Shown here piece after piece: positions 6,652-16,191 of a stretch of 64,000 nucleotides of DNA. Location of the stretch: positions 1 through 64,000 of the forward strand of contig UPYT01000001.1 of the NCBI GenBank assembly GCA_900538475.1, read 5' to 3'. Made by a program: the position numbers and the translations under genes. Each line of letters opens with the position of its first letter. The first letter of the stretch is position 1. Source of the DNA: an uncultured Clostridium sp. GTDB taxonomy: Bacteria; Bacillota; Clostridia; Lachnospirales; Lachnospiraceae. The notes under the pieces are model-generated. The model did no database searches. It saw only the letters and a program-made list of their open reading frames with translations, and was not told the origin of the DNA.

Positions 6652-7395
6652 ATGCTGACATTAGAGAATGTTTCTTTTGAGGTACAGGCGGAGAAGGGCC
6701 AGAAAGAAATTATCAGAAACATGAATCTGACGATCGATGATCGGAAGTTTGTTGTTATTACAGGCCCCAACGGAGGCGGAAAGTCTACCCTGGCCAAGCT
6801 GATTGCAGGTATTGAGAAGCCGACTGCGGGGAAGATTTATTTTAACGGAACAGATATTACGGAGATGTCCATTACCGAGCGGGCTAACATGGGAATCAGC
6901 TTTGCATTTCAGCAGCCTGTCCGGTTTAAAGGGATTCAGGTGCTGGATTTGATTCGTCTGGCAGCAAAGAAAAATCTGTCTGCAGCAGATGCCTGTCAGT
7001 ATTTGTCTGAGGTAGGCTTATGTGCCAGGGATTATATCAATCGTGAGGTAAACGGCAGCCTTTCCGGCGGTGAGCTGAAGCGAATTGAGATTGCTACGGT
7101 TCTGGCAAGAGGTACAAAAATGTCCGTATTTGATGAGCCGGAAGCAGGAATCGATCTGTGGAGTTTCCAGAATCTGATTCAGGTGTTTGAGCGGATGCGG
7201 GAGAAAACAGATGGTTCTATTTTGATTATTTCCCATCAGGAGCGAATTCTCAATATTGCAGATGAGATTGTGGTGATTGCTGATGGTTCTATTACCAGTC
7301 AGGGGCCGAAGGACGAGATTCTTCCGAAGCTTCTTGGAACGGCTTCCGCAGTGGATGCCTGTGAAAGATTTTACCAGGGAGGAATGCAGAAATGA
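6652..7395 (+). CDS. sufC: SufC-type ATPase for Fe-S cluster assembly
   Basis: 247-residue ABC-type ATPase that works with SufB-like scaffold proteins in the cytoplasm to build Fe-S clusters. Walker A GPNGGGKST at 38-46, signature LSGGELKR at 137-144 and Walker B VFDEPEAGID around 159-168; the ELKR signature and DEPEAGID are typical of SufC rather than of transport ABC proteins. GGAGG lies 5 bases before the ATG at 6652. Its stop overlaps the start of the next gene by 4 bases (ATGA), so the two are translationally coupled. No sufS, sufU or sufD follows, suggesting a minimal two-component system. Confidence 0.93.
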   Translation: MLTLENVSFEVQAEKGQKEIIRNMNLTIDDRKFVVITGPNGGGKSTLAKLIAGIEKPTAGKIYFNGTDITEMSITERANMGISFAFQQPVRFKGIQVLDLIRLAAKKNLSAADACQYLSEVGLCARDYINREVNGSLSGGELKRIEIATVLARGTKMSVFDEPEAGIDLWSFQNLIQVFERMREKTDGSILIISHQERILNIADEIVVIADGSITSQGPKDEILPKLLGTASAVDACERFYQGGMQK

Positions 7396-8312
7396 TAGAT
7401 CAGATTCAGAAGAGGATCCTGGAAGAGGTTGCTGACTTGCACACAGTTCCAGAGGGGGCTTACAACATCCGCGCCAACGGCGCGTCGGCAGGACGCAATA
7501 CAACGGCAAATATTGACATTGTTTCCAAGACAGATGTAAGCGGAATTGATATCCGCATTAAGCCGGGCACCAAGCATGAAAGCGTTCATATCCCTGTCGT
7601 ATTGAGCGAGAGTGGTATTAAGGAAACGGTTTACAATGATTTTTATATTGGAGAGGACAGCGATATTGTGATTGTGGCAGGCTGCGGAATTCACAACTGC
7701 GGCAATCAGGATTCTGAGCATGACGGTATCCATCGGTTTTATGTAGGGAAAAATGCCAAGGTCAAATATGTAGAAAAGCATTACGGCGAGGGAGATGGAA
7801 ACGGAAAGAGGATCTTAAACCCTGGCACAGAGGTTTACATGGAAGAAGGCAGCTCCATGGAGATGGAGATGGTTCAGATCAAAGGTGTGGATTCCACGAT
7901 CCGTACTACTGTTGCAGAGCTGGCAGCAGGAGCCAGATTGGTGGTTCGGGAACGTCTTCTGACTCATGGAAGCCAGCAGGCAGTCAGTGATTATGTGGTT
8001 CGTTTAAATGGCGCTGATGCAAGTGCAGATGTGGTTTCCCGGTCTGTGGCAAAGGATGATTCCTATCAGAAGTTTGATTCTCAGATTGTGGGAAATGCAA
8101 AATGCAGCGGCCATACAGAGTGTGATGCTATTATTATGGGAAATGCAAAAATTGTTGCAGTTCCCCAGCTGGAAGCAAACAATATTGATGCAGCTCTGAT
8201 TCATGAGGCGGCGATTGGAAAGATTGCCGGTGAGCAGATTATCAAGCTGATGACTTTGGGACTGACAGAGGAAGAGGCAGAAGCACAGATTGTAAACGGA
8301 TTTTTAAAGTAA
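7392..8312 (+). CDS. SufB/SufD-family Fe-S scaffold, short form (SmsB-like)
   Basis: 306 residues with the SufBD beta-helix character and C-terminal end (IDAALIHEAAIGKIAGEQ..., then LGLTEEEAEAQIV) of the SufB/SufD family. It is much shorter than SufB (about 465) or SufD (about 420). It starts inside the sufC stop codon. One short SufBD protein with SufC and no other partner matches the described minimal SMS (SmsC/SmsB) machinery; that assignment is inference. A VAGCGIHNCG segment near residue 96 holds two Cys and a His that could bind metal. Confidence 0.85.
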   Translation: MIDQIQKRILEEVADLHTVPEGAYNIRANGASAGRNTTANIDIVSKTDVSGIDIRIKPGTKHESVHIPVVLSESGIKETVYNDFYIGEDSDIVIVAGCGIHNCGNQDSEHDGIHRFYVGKNAKVKYVEKHYGEGDGNGKRILNPGTEVYMEEGSSMEMEMVQIKGVDSTIRTTVAELAAGARLVVRERLLTHGSQQAVSDYVVRLNGADASADVVSRSVAKDDSYQKFDSQIVGNAKCSGHTECDAIIMGNAKIVAVPQLEANNIDAALIHEAAIGKIAGEQIIKLMTLGLTEEEAEAQIVNGFLK

Positions 8313-8327
8313 GACAGATACAAATGA

Positions 8328-8358
8328 GGGAGGATCAAGAGAGATCTTCCCTTTCTTC
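8328..8358 (+). terminator. Terminator of the sufC-sufB-like operon
   Basis: GGGAGGATC (8328-8336) pairs with GATCTTCCC (8343-8351), followed by TTTCTTC. Confidence 0.8.
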
Positions 8359-8407
8359 ATTTCTTCGAGGCAATTTGTCTTTAGTTTTCAAAAAGCGCGA
8401 AAAACAG

Positions 8408-8436
8408 TGTTAAAAATTCAGAATTTATGATATACT
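8408..8436 (+). promoter_or_regulatory. Promoter of the dgt-dnaG-rpoD block
   Basis: Extended -10 TGATATACT (hexamer 8431-8436) with a weak TGTTAA 17 bp upstream. It leaves a leader of about 110 nt before dgt. I see no other signal in 8440-8552. Confidence 0.5.
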
Positions 8437-8552
8437 ATTACATAACTGTGGATAATTTGCATTGTATATTTTGCGCTGCAGGAAAGCAGATTCTGTGTCA
8501 GAGCAGATTTCTTATTTGTTTGAAAGAGCAGACGGAGAAAGGGAGTGGTAGG

Positions 8553-9563
8553 ATGAACATCAGAGAAACTCGGGAAGCGTGGGAAGAAACATACCTGAGC
8601 CCTTATGCTGCTCTGTCCGGCCGAACACAGGGCAGAGACCGCAAAGAGGAACCCTGTGACATCCGGACGGAATATCAGCGGGATCGGGATCGGATTCTTC
8701 ACTGTAAGGCTTTTCGGCGGCTGAAGCACAAAACCCAGGTATTTTTGGCTCCGGAGGGAGATCACTACCGAACCCGTCTGACGCACACGCTTGAAGTAGC
8801 TCAGATTGCCAGAACGATCTCCCGTTCTCTTCGTTTAAATGAGGATTTGACAGAGGCGATTGCCCTGGGTCATGATCTGGGCCATACGCCCTTTGGACAT
8901 TCCGGAGAGCAGATTTTGAATGAGCTTTGTCCTTATGGGTTTGCTCACTACCAGCAGAGCGTGCGAGTGGTAGAGGTTCTGGAAAAGGATGGAAAGGGTC
9001 TGAACCTGACGAAGGAGGTTCGGGATGGGATTTTGAATCACAGAACCAGCGGCCACCCCTCTACTCTGGAGGGCGGCGTTGTGCGCTTGTCTGACAAGAT
9101 TGCGTACATAAATCATGATATCGACGATGCCATTCGGGCGAGGATTTTTACAGAGGAAGAGATTCCATCTGAATACACGAAGGTTTTAGGACATAGTGTT
9201 CGGGAACGTCTGAATACCATGATTCACGATATTATTTATCAGAGCATGGATCAGCCGAAGATTTTGATGTCTCCCGGTATGGAAGAGGCTATGCAGGGGC
9301 TTCGTTCATGGCTGTTTCAGCATGTATATAAGAACGAAGTTCCCAAAGCGGAGGAGGGACGGGCACAGCAGCTGATAGTATCTCTTTACCGATATTATAT
9401 GGAGCATGTTATCGAACTGCCGGAGGAGTATCTGCTGATGATGGTGCAGCAAAACGAATCAAAGGAACGAGTGGTCTGCGACTATATTGCGGGTATGAGC
9501 GACAGCTATGCCATTGACCGGTTTGAGCAGCTGTTTGTGCCAAAGGCGTGGAAGGTGTACTAG
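8553..9563 (+). CDS. dgt: dGTPase-like HD-domain dNTP triphosphohydrolase
   Basis: Releases tripolyphosphate from dNTPs and so adjusts nucleotide pools. 336 residues. HD-domain metal ligands are visible: THTLE (His about 78), GHDLGH (His107-Asp108) and a later SDKIAYINHDIDD; the opening SGRTQGRDR and FRRLKHKTQVF are hallmarks of the Dgt family. A longer frame begins at 8427 but the ATG at 8553 follows GGGAGTGG and gives the family start. First gene of a block with dnaG and rpoD, a common arrangement in Clostridia. Confidence 0.93.
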   Translation: MNIRETREAWEETYLSPYAALSGRTQGRDRKEEPCDIRTEYQRDRDRILHCKAFRRLKHKTQVFLAPEGDHYRTRLTHTLEVAQIARTISRSLRLNEDLTEAIALGHDLGHTPFGHSGEQILNELCPYGFAHYQQSVRVVEVLEKDGKGLNLTKEVRDGILNHRTSGHPSTLEGGVVRLSDKIAYINHDIDDAIRARIFTEEEIPSEYTKVLGHSVRERLNTMIHDIIYQSMDQPKILMSPGMEEAMQGLRSWLFQHVYKNEVPKAEEGRAQQLIVSLYRYYMEHVIELPEEYLLMMVQQNESKERVVCDYIAGMSDSYAIDRFEQLFVPKAWKVY

Positions 9564-9581
9564 GAAAGAGGAGGAAGCAAG

Positions 9582-11366
9582 ATGTATTATCCGGAAGAAA
9601 TTGTGGAAGAGGTGCGTTCCAGAAATGACATTGTTGATGTGATTTCCGGATATGTAAAGCTTCAGAAGAAGGGAAGCAATTATTTTGGTCTCTGTCCGTT
9701 CCATAACGAAAAATCTCCGTCTTTTTCCGTATCCCCTCAGAAGCAGATGTATTACTGTTTTGGCTGCGGAGCCGGAGGCAATGTAATTACCTTTTTGATG
9801 GAATATGAAAGCTATACGTTTCCTGAGGCCTTAAAGATTCTGGCGGACAGGGCGGGAGTCAAGCTTCCCGAGGTGGAGTATTCCAAAGAGGAGCGGATAA
9901 AAGCGGACAGGCGTTCTATCCTTTTGGAAATCAACAAGCTGGCGGCTAATTATTTTTATTATCAGCTTCAGCAGCCCCAGGGGAAAATGGGGTATGAGTA
10001 TTTTCGAAATCGCCAGCTGTCTGACGATACCATCAGAAGATTTGGGCTGGGTTTTGCAAATAAAACCAGCAGTGATCTCTATCAGTATCTTCGGGCAAAG
10101 GGATATGGGGACGATATTTTAAAGGATACTGGTCTGGTTACAGTCGAAGAGAGAGGAACTCATGACAAGTTCTGGAATCGGGTCATGTTCCCTATTATGG
10201 ATGTAAATAACCGGGTGATTGGCTTTGGAGGCCGGGTAATGGGAGATGGCACACCCAAGTATCTGAATTCGCCGGAGACCCTGATTTTTGATAAAAGCAG
10301 GAATCTGTATGGATTGAATTATGCCAGAACCAGCAGAGAAAAATACATTCTGGCCTGTGAGGGATATATGGATGTAATCGCCATGCACCAGGCCGGTTTT
10401 ACCAATGCAGTGGCGTCCCTGGGTACTGCGTTTACTTCCCAGCAGGCGGCTTTGCTGAAGCGTTATACGGATACGGTGATTCTGACCTATGACAGCGACG
10501 GGGCAGGTGTCCGGGCGGCTCTGAGAGCCATTCCGATTTTAAAGGAAGTGGGAATTTCCACCCGTGTGCTCAGCCTGAAGCCATATAAGGATCCAGATGA
10601 ATTTATTAAAAATATGGGGGCAGATGCGTTCCGGGAAAGAATCCAGGCGGCTCAGAACAGCTTTCTGTTTGAAATTGATGTACTGAAGCGGGATTTTCAG
10701 CTGGAGGACCCGGAGGAGAAAACCAGGTTTCACAATGCAGTAGCCAGAAAGCTTCTGGAATTTTCTGAGGCGCTGGAGCGGGACAACTATATCCGGGCAG
10801 TAGCCCAGGCTCAGTTTATCCCCTATGAGGATTTAAAGCGACTGGTGAACCATATGGGAATGCAGGAGGGAATACAGCCGGCCCGGACGTCTAAGACTTC
10901 CGGAGATGGCTATGGCAGAGATACGGACAGCAGGAAGAAAAAGGAAAAGGATGATGGAATCCGCCGTTCCCAGAGGCTTTTGCTGACCTGGCTGATTGAA
11001 CGGCCAGAGCTGTTTGAGAAAATCAAGGGCATTGTGGATGCGGAGGATTTTAAGGAGCCGCTTTATCATCAGGTGGCGCAGATGGTGTTTGAGGACCATG
11101 AAAAGGGGAATTTAAATCCAGCGGCTATTTTGAGTCATTTTATTAACGATGAAGAACAATACAAAGAGGCAGCAGCGCTTTTTAATGCCAGTCTTCAGGA
11201 GTCTCTAAACAATGAGGAGCAGAAAAAGGCATTTCTGGAAACTGTTTTAAAGGTGAAGAAAAACAGTCTGGATGAGGCAAGCCGGAGAGCAACAGACATC
11301 GGACAGCTTCAGCAGATTATCCGGGAACAGGCGGCATTAAAAACCCTGAAAATAACCATTGACTGA
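9582..11366 (+). CDS. dnaG: DNA primase
   Basis: Makes RNA primers for lagging-strand DNA synthesis. 594 residues. CHC2 zinc finger with Cys38, His41, Cys59 and Cys62; Toprim domain with Glu260 (ACEGYMDV) and YDSDGAG (Asp304, Asp306); then a helicase-binding C-terminal region. A polar linker rich in Lys, Asp and Glu (about 440-458) separates the catalytic core from the C-terminal domain. GGAGG precedes the ATG 8 bases upstream. It ends just before rpoD, the classic macromolecular synthesis order. Confidence 0.97.
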   Translation: MYYPEEIVEEVRSRNDIVDVISGYVKLQKKGSNYFGLCPFHNEKSPSFSVSPQKQMYYCFGCGAGGNVITFLMEYESYTFPEALKILADRAGVKLPEVEYSKEERIKADRRSILLEINKLAANYFYYQLQQPQGKMGYEYFRNRQLSDDTIRRFGLGFANKTSSDLYQYLRAKGYGDDILKDTGLVTVEERGTHDKFWNRVMFPIMDVNNRVIGFGGRVMGDGTPKYLNSPETLIFDKSRNLYGLNYARTSREKYILACEGYMDVIAMHQAGFTNAVASLGTAFTSQQAALLKRYTDTVILTYDSDGAGVRAALRAIPILKEVGISTRVLSLKPYKDPDEFIKNMGADAFRERIQAAQNSFLFEIDVLKRDFQLEDPEEKTRFHNAVARKLLEFSEALERDNYIRAVAQAQFIPYEDLKRLVNHMGMQEGIQPARTSKTSGDGYGRDTDSRKKKEKDDGIRRSQRLLLTWLIERPELFEKIKGIVDAEDFKEPLYHQVAQMVFEDHEKGNLNPAAILSHFINDEEQYKEAAALFNASLQESLNNEEQKKAFLETVLKVKKNSLDEASRRATDIGQLQQIIREQAALKTLKITID

Positions 11367-11391
11367 GAACATGCATGGAAAGGGCAGGCGG

Positions 11392-12516
11392 ATGGATATG
11401 GAACAACAGGTACAGATGACCTTTGAGGAAAAGCTTCAGAAGCTGGCAGAGCTGGCGAAAATCAAAAAAAATGTGCTGGAAAACAGGGAGATCCTGGATT
11501 TTTTCCGAGGAGAAATTCTGGATCCGGAAAAGCTGGATCGGATCTATGATTTTCTGGACAGTCAGCATGTGGATGTACTGCGTCTGGATGAGGAGGAGAT
11601 AGAGCCGGATCTGTTTCTGGAAGAGGAGATGGAGGAGGAAGAGGAGGTTACCGCTGATCCAATGGATTTATCCGTGCCGGATGGAATTTCTCTTGCTGAT
11701 CCTATCCGTATGTATTTGAAAGAAATCGGGAAAATCCCTCTGCTGTCAACAGAGGAGGAAATTGAACTGGCAAAGCGGATGGAGAAGGGTGATGAGGAGG
11801 CTAGAAAAAAGCTGGCAGAAGCCAATCTCCGGCTGGTGGTCAGCATTGCCAAGCGGTATGCAGGGAGAGGGATGCAGTTCCTTGATTTGATTCAGGAGGG
11901 AAACCTGGGGCTGATTAAGGCTGTGGAAAAATTTGATTACCGGAAGGGCTACAAATTCAGCACCTATGCAACCTGGTGGATCCGGCAGGCTATTACCAGA
12001 GCAATTGCAGACCAGGCCAGAACCATTCGGATTCCGGTTCATATGGTAGAAACGATCAACCGTTTGATCCGAACTTCCCGACAGATGGTTCAGGAGCTGG
12101 GACGGGAGCCAACGCCGGAGGAGCTGGCAAAAAAGCTGGACATGCCGGTAGAACGGGTGCGGGAAATTAAAAAGATTTCCCAGGATCCTGTTTCCTTGGA
12201 AACGCCCATTGGAGAAGAGGAGGACAGTCACCTGGGGGATTTTATCCAGGATGATAATGTAATGGTTCCTGCGGACCAGGCGACATTTACGCTGCTTCAT
12301 GAACAGCTGATGGAAAGCCTGGAGACATTGACGGAGCGGGAGCAGCAGGTGCTGCGTCTCCGATTTGGCCTGGATGACGGACGGCCCAGAACTCTGGAGG
12401 AGGTGGGACGGGTATTTCACGTCACCAGAGAGAGAATTCGCCAGATTGAGGCAAAGGCTCTCAGAAAACTCCGGCATCCCAGCCGGAGCAAAAAATTAAA
12501 AGATTATCTTGATTAA
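11392..12516 (+). CDS. rpoD: Primary RNA polymerase sigma factor (sigma-A)
   Basis: Directs RNA polymerase to housekeeping promoters. About 374 residues. Region 1.2 ([17 protein letters not shown]), region 2 ([37 protein letters not shown] split over 2.1-2.4), region 3, and region 4.2 helix-turn-helix [17 protein letters not shown] at the C terminus. An acidic stretch (near residue 75) stands in the short region 1.1. The start is uncertain: ATG at 11392 (after AGGGCAGG) or 11398 are most likely; longer frames overlap dnaG. Matches the TTGACA/TATAAT promoters seen across the window. Confidence 0.95.
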   Translation: MDMEQQVQMTFEEKLQKLAELAKIKKNVLENREILDFFRGEILDPEKLDRIYDFLDSQHVDVLRLDEEEIEPDLFLEEEMEEEEEVTADPMDLSVPDGISLADPIRMYLKEIGKIPLLSTEEEIELAKRMEKGDEEARKKLAEANLRLVVSIAKRYAGRGMQFLDLIQEGNLGLIKAVEKFDYRKGYKFSTYATWWIRQAITRAIADQARTIRIPVHMVETINRLIRTSRQMVQELGREPTPEELAKKLDMPVERVREIKKISQDPVSLETPIGEEEDSHLGDFIQDDNVMVPADQATFTLLHEQLMESLETLTEREQQVLRLRFGLDDGRPRTLEEVGRVFHVTRERIRQIEAKALRKLRHPSRSKKLKDYLD

Positions 12517-12533
12517 AGGAGCTACAGCGGCAG

Positions 12534-13244
12534 ATGAGATTGTCAAAGCGACTGGAGACGATTGTAAAGCAGGCCGCCCTTGTATGCGGGGGAGAAGCGG
12601 CTGCAGATGTAGGAACCGATCACGGGTTTGTTCCGATCCGCCTGATTGAAGAGGGGGCGGCTGACCGGGTGATTGCCATGGATGTGCGAAAGGGGCCTCT
12701 GGAGAGGGCAAAGGAGCATGTAATACAGTTTGGTATGGAAGCACAGATTGAAACCCGTTTAAGCGACGGGCTGGAAAAGCTGATGCCGGGAGAGGCCAAA
12801 ACGGTGATTATTGCGGGGATGGGCGGAGAACTGATGCTTCGGATTCTCCGGGAAGGAAGCCATGTGAGAAAGGAAATCCGCCACTGGATTTTGTCTCCCC
12901 AGTCGGAGCTGTCTTTGTTCCGGCATGGTCTGGAGGAGCTGGGCCTTACGATTATCCGTGAGGAGATGGTTGAGGAGGACGGCAAATACTATACGATCCT
13001 CACAGCAGAGCCGGGACAGATGCATTATGAAAAGGAAGCAGATTACCGATACGGAGCCCTTCTGATTGAGGCGAAATCTCCGGTTCTGGCAGAGCTTTTG
13101 GAGCGGGAGCTGATTCAGTACCGCCAGATTTTGGAGCATTTGGAAAGGCAGGAGAAGGAAGGCGCGCGGCTTCGGGCAGCACAGATTCAGGAAGAAATCA
13201 GACAGGTGGAGGAAGCAAGGAATGCAATGCAGACAGTGGATTGA
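12534..13244 (+). CDS. trmK: tRNA (adenine-22-N1)-methyltransferase
   Basis: SAM-dependent enzyme that methylates A22 of tRNAs. 236 residues: Rossmann SAM-binding motif DVGTDHGFVPIRL near residue 26, then MDVRKGPLERAKEH, and IIAGMGGELM around 90, all typical of TrmK; a helical C-terminal part follows. It lies 17 bases after rpoD and overlaps the next gene by 23 bases, so the block is one transcript. The same rpoD-trmK-nif3 order is common in Firmicutes. Confidence 0.9.
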   Translation: MRLSKRLETIVKQAALVCGGEAAADVGTDHGFVPIRLIEEGAADRVIAMDVRKGPLERAKEHVIQFGMEAQIETRLSDGLEKLMPGEAKTVIIAGMGGELMLRILREGSHVRKEIRHWILSPQSELSLFRHGLEELGLTIIREEMVEEDGKYYTILTAEPGQMHYEKEADYRYGALLIEAKSPVLAELLERELIQYRQILEHLERQEKEGARLRAAQIQEEIRQVEEARNAMQTVD

Positions 13245-14019
13245 AGAATTAAATAAGCTGGCGCCGGAGGCCTATGCCTGCGAATGGGACAATCCTGGTT
13301 TTCAGGCAGGGCGCAGTGAAAAGGAGATTCGCAGGGTTTTGGTTGCCCTGGATGCTACGGATCAGGTTGTGGAACAGGCGGTTTCGGAGCAGGTGGATCT
13401 TCTGGTAACTCATCACCCGTTGATCTTTAAGCCATTAAAGAGAGTCAATGATCAGAATTTTATCAGCAATAGGATCGTAAAATTGATCCAGGCGGATATC
13501 TGTTATTTTGCTATGCATACGAATTTTGACGCAGCTCCGGGATGTATGGCAGATCTGGCAGCAGAACGTCTGAGAATGAATCCTGAGGCTCCTCTGGAAA
13601 TAACGGGAGAGGCAGAGGGAAAGCCCATTGGAATTGGAAAGCTGGGAACTCTTTCGGAGCCGCTGGGGTTAGAGGCCCTGACAGAGCGCGTAAAGCAGGC
13701 CTTTTCCCTTCCCTTTGCGGCAGTCTACGGCAGCAGGCAGGTGACAGAGCCTGTCAGCAGAATTGCAGTATCGCCGGGGGCAGGAGGCAGCATGATCGAG
13801 GCCGCTTTGTCAGCAGGAGCCCAGGTTCTGGTAACTGGTGATATTGGCCATCACGCAGGCATTGATGCAGTCGCCAGAGGGATGGCTGTTATTGATGCAG
13901 GCCATTATGGACTGGAACATATATTTATTCCTTTTGTGGCAGATTATATCCGTCGTCAGTCCGGAGGAAGCGTTCAGGTACTTACGGCAGAGCCGGATTT
14001 CCCGGTTCAGATTTATTAA
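13222..14019 (+). CDS. Nif3-family dinuclear metal protein
   Basis: 265 residues. Conserved metal ligands appear in VTHHPL (His-His, near residue 64), HTNFDAAPGC (near 98) and the C-terminal GDIGHHAGIDA and DAGHYGLEH. The Nif3/YqfO family forms hexamers with a two-metal site; its physiological reaction is unsettled and the label GTP cyclohydrolase I type 2 is doubtful. This copy lacks the central insert of YqfO (about 370 residues). It begins within the last 23 bases of trmK. Confidence 0.93.
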   Translation: MQCRQWIEELNKLAPEAYACEWDNPGFQAGRSEKEIRRVLVALDATDQVVEQAVSEQVDLLVTHHPLIFKPLKRVNDQNFISNRIVKLIQADICYFAMHTNFDAAPGCMADLAAERLRMNPEAPLEITGEAEGKPIGIGKLGTLSEPLGLEALTERVKQAFSLPFAAVYGSRQVTEPVSRIAVSPGAGGSMIEAALSAGAQVLVTGDIGHHAGIDAVARGMAVIDAGHYGLEHIFIPFVADYIRRQSGGSVQVLTAEPDFPVQIY

Positions 14020-14089
14020 AAGCAGGAATCAAGACGGAAAATGACAGAATGTGCGCAAATGCATGAAAAACGAACAGGAGGACTCAAAT

Positions 14090-15745
14090 ATGGTTCATGT
14101 GACAATCGGGGGAATTACGAGAGAGTATGAGGAAGGCACACAGCTGAAAACAGCTGCAGAGGAATTCCAGGGACAGTATGAAAATAATATTCTTCTGGCA
14201 ACGGTCAATGGAAAGCTGCAGGAGCTGCATAAGGCGGTTCCCGACGATGCAGAGATTGGATTTTTGACAGCCGCTGATAAGCCTGGTATGCTGACCTACC
14301 GCAGAAGCGCTCTGCTGATGCTGTTAAAGGCATTTTATGATGTAGCAGGAAGAGACAGGGTACGGAAGCTGTCTGTGGAGTTTACTGTGGGAAATGGACT
14401 TTACATTGATACAGAGGGAGATTTTGAGCTGAATGAGGAACTGCTTTCTCAGGTAAAGGCGCGGATGCAGGAGTACTGTGAAGCCAGGATTCCCATTAAG
14501 AAGCGCAGCGTCAATACAGACGAGGCTATTGAGCTGTTTCATCGCCATAAAATGTACGATAAGGAGCGATTGTTTTATTACCGGCGGGTATCCCGGGTCA
14601 ATATTTACAGCATCGGCGGTTTTGAGGATTATTATTATGGCTATATGGTTCCGGATACGGGATACATCCGGTATTTTGATTTGAAGCTGTATCAGGGGGG
14701 TATTATGCTGATGCTTCCGGATTCCTCTGATCCGAAAACAGTGCAGGAATTTGAACCTAAGGATAAGCTGTTCCAGGTTATGAAGGAGGCAGATGTCTGG
14801 GGGAGAAAGCTGCAGGTTCCCAATGTAGGCGCCTTAAATCAGTGTATTAGCTCCGGCGGTATGAATGAACTGATTCTGGTGCAGGAAGCGCTGATGGAAA
14901 AGAAGATAGGAGATATTGCCGAGATGATTGCTTCCAGGCCGGACAAAAAATTTGTTATGATTGCAGGCCCCTCCTCTTCGGGAAAAACTACATTTTCCCA
15001 TCGCCTGTCCATTCAGTTGAGAGCCAAGGGACTGACGCCCCATCCCATAGCAGTAGATAATTATTTTGTAAACCGTGTAGACAGTCCCAGAGATGAAAAT
15101 GGCAACTACAATTATGAGGCTCTGGAATGTCTGGATATTAAGCTGTTTAACGAGAATATGTCTGATCTTCTGGCAGGGAAACGGGTTCAGCTGCCTGTGT
15201 ACAATTTTATTTCCGGTGAGAGGGAATACCGGGGCGATTATCTGCAGCTGGGACCGGAGGATATTCTGGTGATTGAGGGCATCCATTGTCTCAATGAGAA
15301 GCTGTCCTACAGCCTTCCCAGAGAAAATAAATTCAAGATTTACATCAGCGCTTTGACACAGCTGAATATTGATGAGCATAACAGGATTCCTACAACAGAC
15401 GGGCGCTTGATTCGCCGCATGGTGCGGGATGCAAGAACACGGGGGGCTTCCGCGCAGGATACGATTCGGATGTGGCCTTCTGTGCGCAGAGGAGAGAAGG
15501 AAAATATTTTTCCTTATCAGGAGGATGCAGACGTCATGTTTAACTCTGCTCTTGTTTATGAGCTTTCTGTTCTGAAGCAGTATGCAGAGCCGATACTGTT
15601 TTCTGTTCCACGGGACAGTGAAGAGTATGTGGAGGCAAAACGTCTGTTGAAATTCCTGGATTATTTCCTTGGAGTCAGCAGCGAGGACATTCCCAGAAAT
15701 TCCATTGTGCGGGAGTTTATTGGAGGAAGCTGCTTTAATGTGTGA
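14090..15745 (+). CDS. Uridine kinase-like P-loop kinase fused to threonyl-tRNA synthetase-type TGS and SAD domains
   Basis: 551 residues. The N terminus (1-60) is a TGS domain. Residues about 60-190 resemble the second additional domain of ThrRS, including an FHRHK motif near 150. The C-terminal half is a uridine kinase-like domain with Walker A GPSSSGKTT at 293-301, followed by a PIAVDNYF segment and ILVIEGIHCLNE. This fusion is widespread in Clostridia and usually annotated nucleoside kinase; its real substrate is not settled. AGGAGG (14076-14081) lies 8 bases before ATG 14090, favouring it over an upstream start at 14051. Last gene of the block. Confidence 0.88.
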   Translation: MVHVTIGGITREYEEGTQLKTAAEEFQGQYENNILLATVNGKLQELHKAVPDDAEIGFLTAADKPGMLTYRRSALLMLLKAFYDVAGRDRVRKLSVEFTVGNGLYIDTEGDFELNEELLSQVKARMQEYCEARIPIKKRSVNTDEAIELFHRHKMYDKERLFYYRRVSRVNIYSIGGFEDYYYGYMVPDTGYIRYFDLKLYQGGIMLMLPDSSDPKTVQEFEPKDKLFQVMKEADVWGRKLQVPNVGALNQCISSGGMNELILVQEALMEKKIGDIAEMIASRPDKKFVMIAGPSSSGKTTFSHRLSIQLRAKGLTPHPIAVDNYFVNRVDSPRDENGNYNYEALECLDIKLFNENMSDLLAGKRVQLPVYNFISGEREYRGDYLQLGPEDILVIEGIHCLNEKLSYSLPRENKFKIYISALTQLNIDEHNRIPTTDGRLIRRMVRDARTRGASAQDTIRMWPSVRRGEKENIFPYQEDADVMFNSALVYELSVLKQYAEPILFSVPRDSEEYVEAKRLLKFLDYFLGVSSEDIPRNSIVREFIGGSCFNV

Positions 15746-15761
15746 CGGGGAAATTCGTAAG

Positions 15762-15790
15762 TTGACACACCGGCAGAAGAATGGTATAGT
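15762..15790 (+). promoter_or_regulatory. Promoter of RNase P RNA
   Basis: TTGACA (15762-15767), 17 bp, TATAGT (15785-15790). The RNA begins about 10 bases downstream. Confidence 0.88.
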
Positions 15791-15799
15791 AAATACCGA

Positions 15800-16137
15800 G
15801 TAAGACAGATGGTCGCTGCCGCAGAGCCGAAAGGCTGCGGGAGAGGAAAGTCCGGGCTTCACAGGGCAGGGTGCCAGATAACGTCTGGCGGAGGCGACTC
15901 CAGGGACAGTGCAACAGAAATATACCGCCGGTCCTTGACCGGTAAGGGTGGAAGGGCAGTGTAAGAGACTACCGCCCGGCTGGTAACAGGCGGGGCATAT
16001 GTAAACCCCATTCGAAGCAAGACCGAACAGAAAGCATAAGGCGGCCCGTCTGCTTTCGGGTAGGTCGCTTGAGCCAGGTGGTGACATCTGGCCTAGATAG
16101 ATGACCATCCAACGACATAACCCGGCTTATCGTCTTG
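15800..16137 (+). ncRNA. rnpB: RNase P RNA, class A
   Basis: Catalytic RNA that removes 5' leaders of pre-tRNAs. The invariant GAGGAAAGTCCGGGCTTCAC (near 15843), GGGTGCCAG...CTGGC, ACAGAAA, the GGTAAGGGTGGAA segment and the 3' block ACATAACCCGGCTTATCG are all present. P1 pairs AAGAC (15802-15806) with GTCTT (16132-16136). The overall length (about 338 nt) and the class A features suit a clostridial RNase P. Ends are accurate to a few bases. Confidence 0.95.
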
Positions 16138-16155
16138 CTCCTTTACAGAAGAGAA

Positions 16156-16188
16156 AGCCCTTCGCCTGAACGCGGAGGGCTGTTTTCA
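16156..16188 (+). terminator. Terminator of rnpB
   Basis: AGCCCTTCGC (16156-16165) pairs with GCGGAGGGCT (16172-16181), followed by GTTTTC. Confidence 0.85.
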
Positions 16189-16191
16189 TTA

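Noticed and set aside
7018-7781. Overlapping minus-strand frames over sufC and the SufB-like gene
   Set aside because: No ribosome binding sites or motifs, and the plus-strand genes are certain.
14834-16108. A 424-codon open frame on the minus strand across the kinase fusion and RNase P RNA
   Set aside because: It lies opposite a well-supported gene and an RNA gene, has no ribosome binding site or family features, and its low-complexity Cys/Ser/Pro-rich start is typical of antisense shadow frames.
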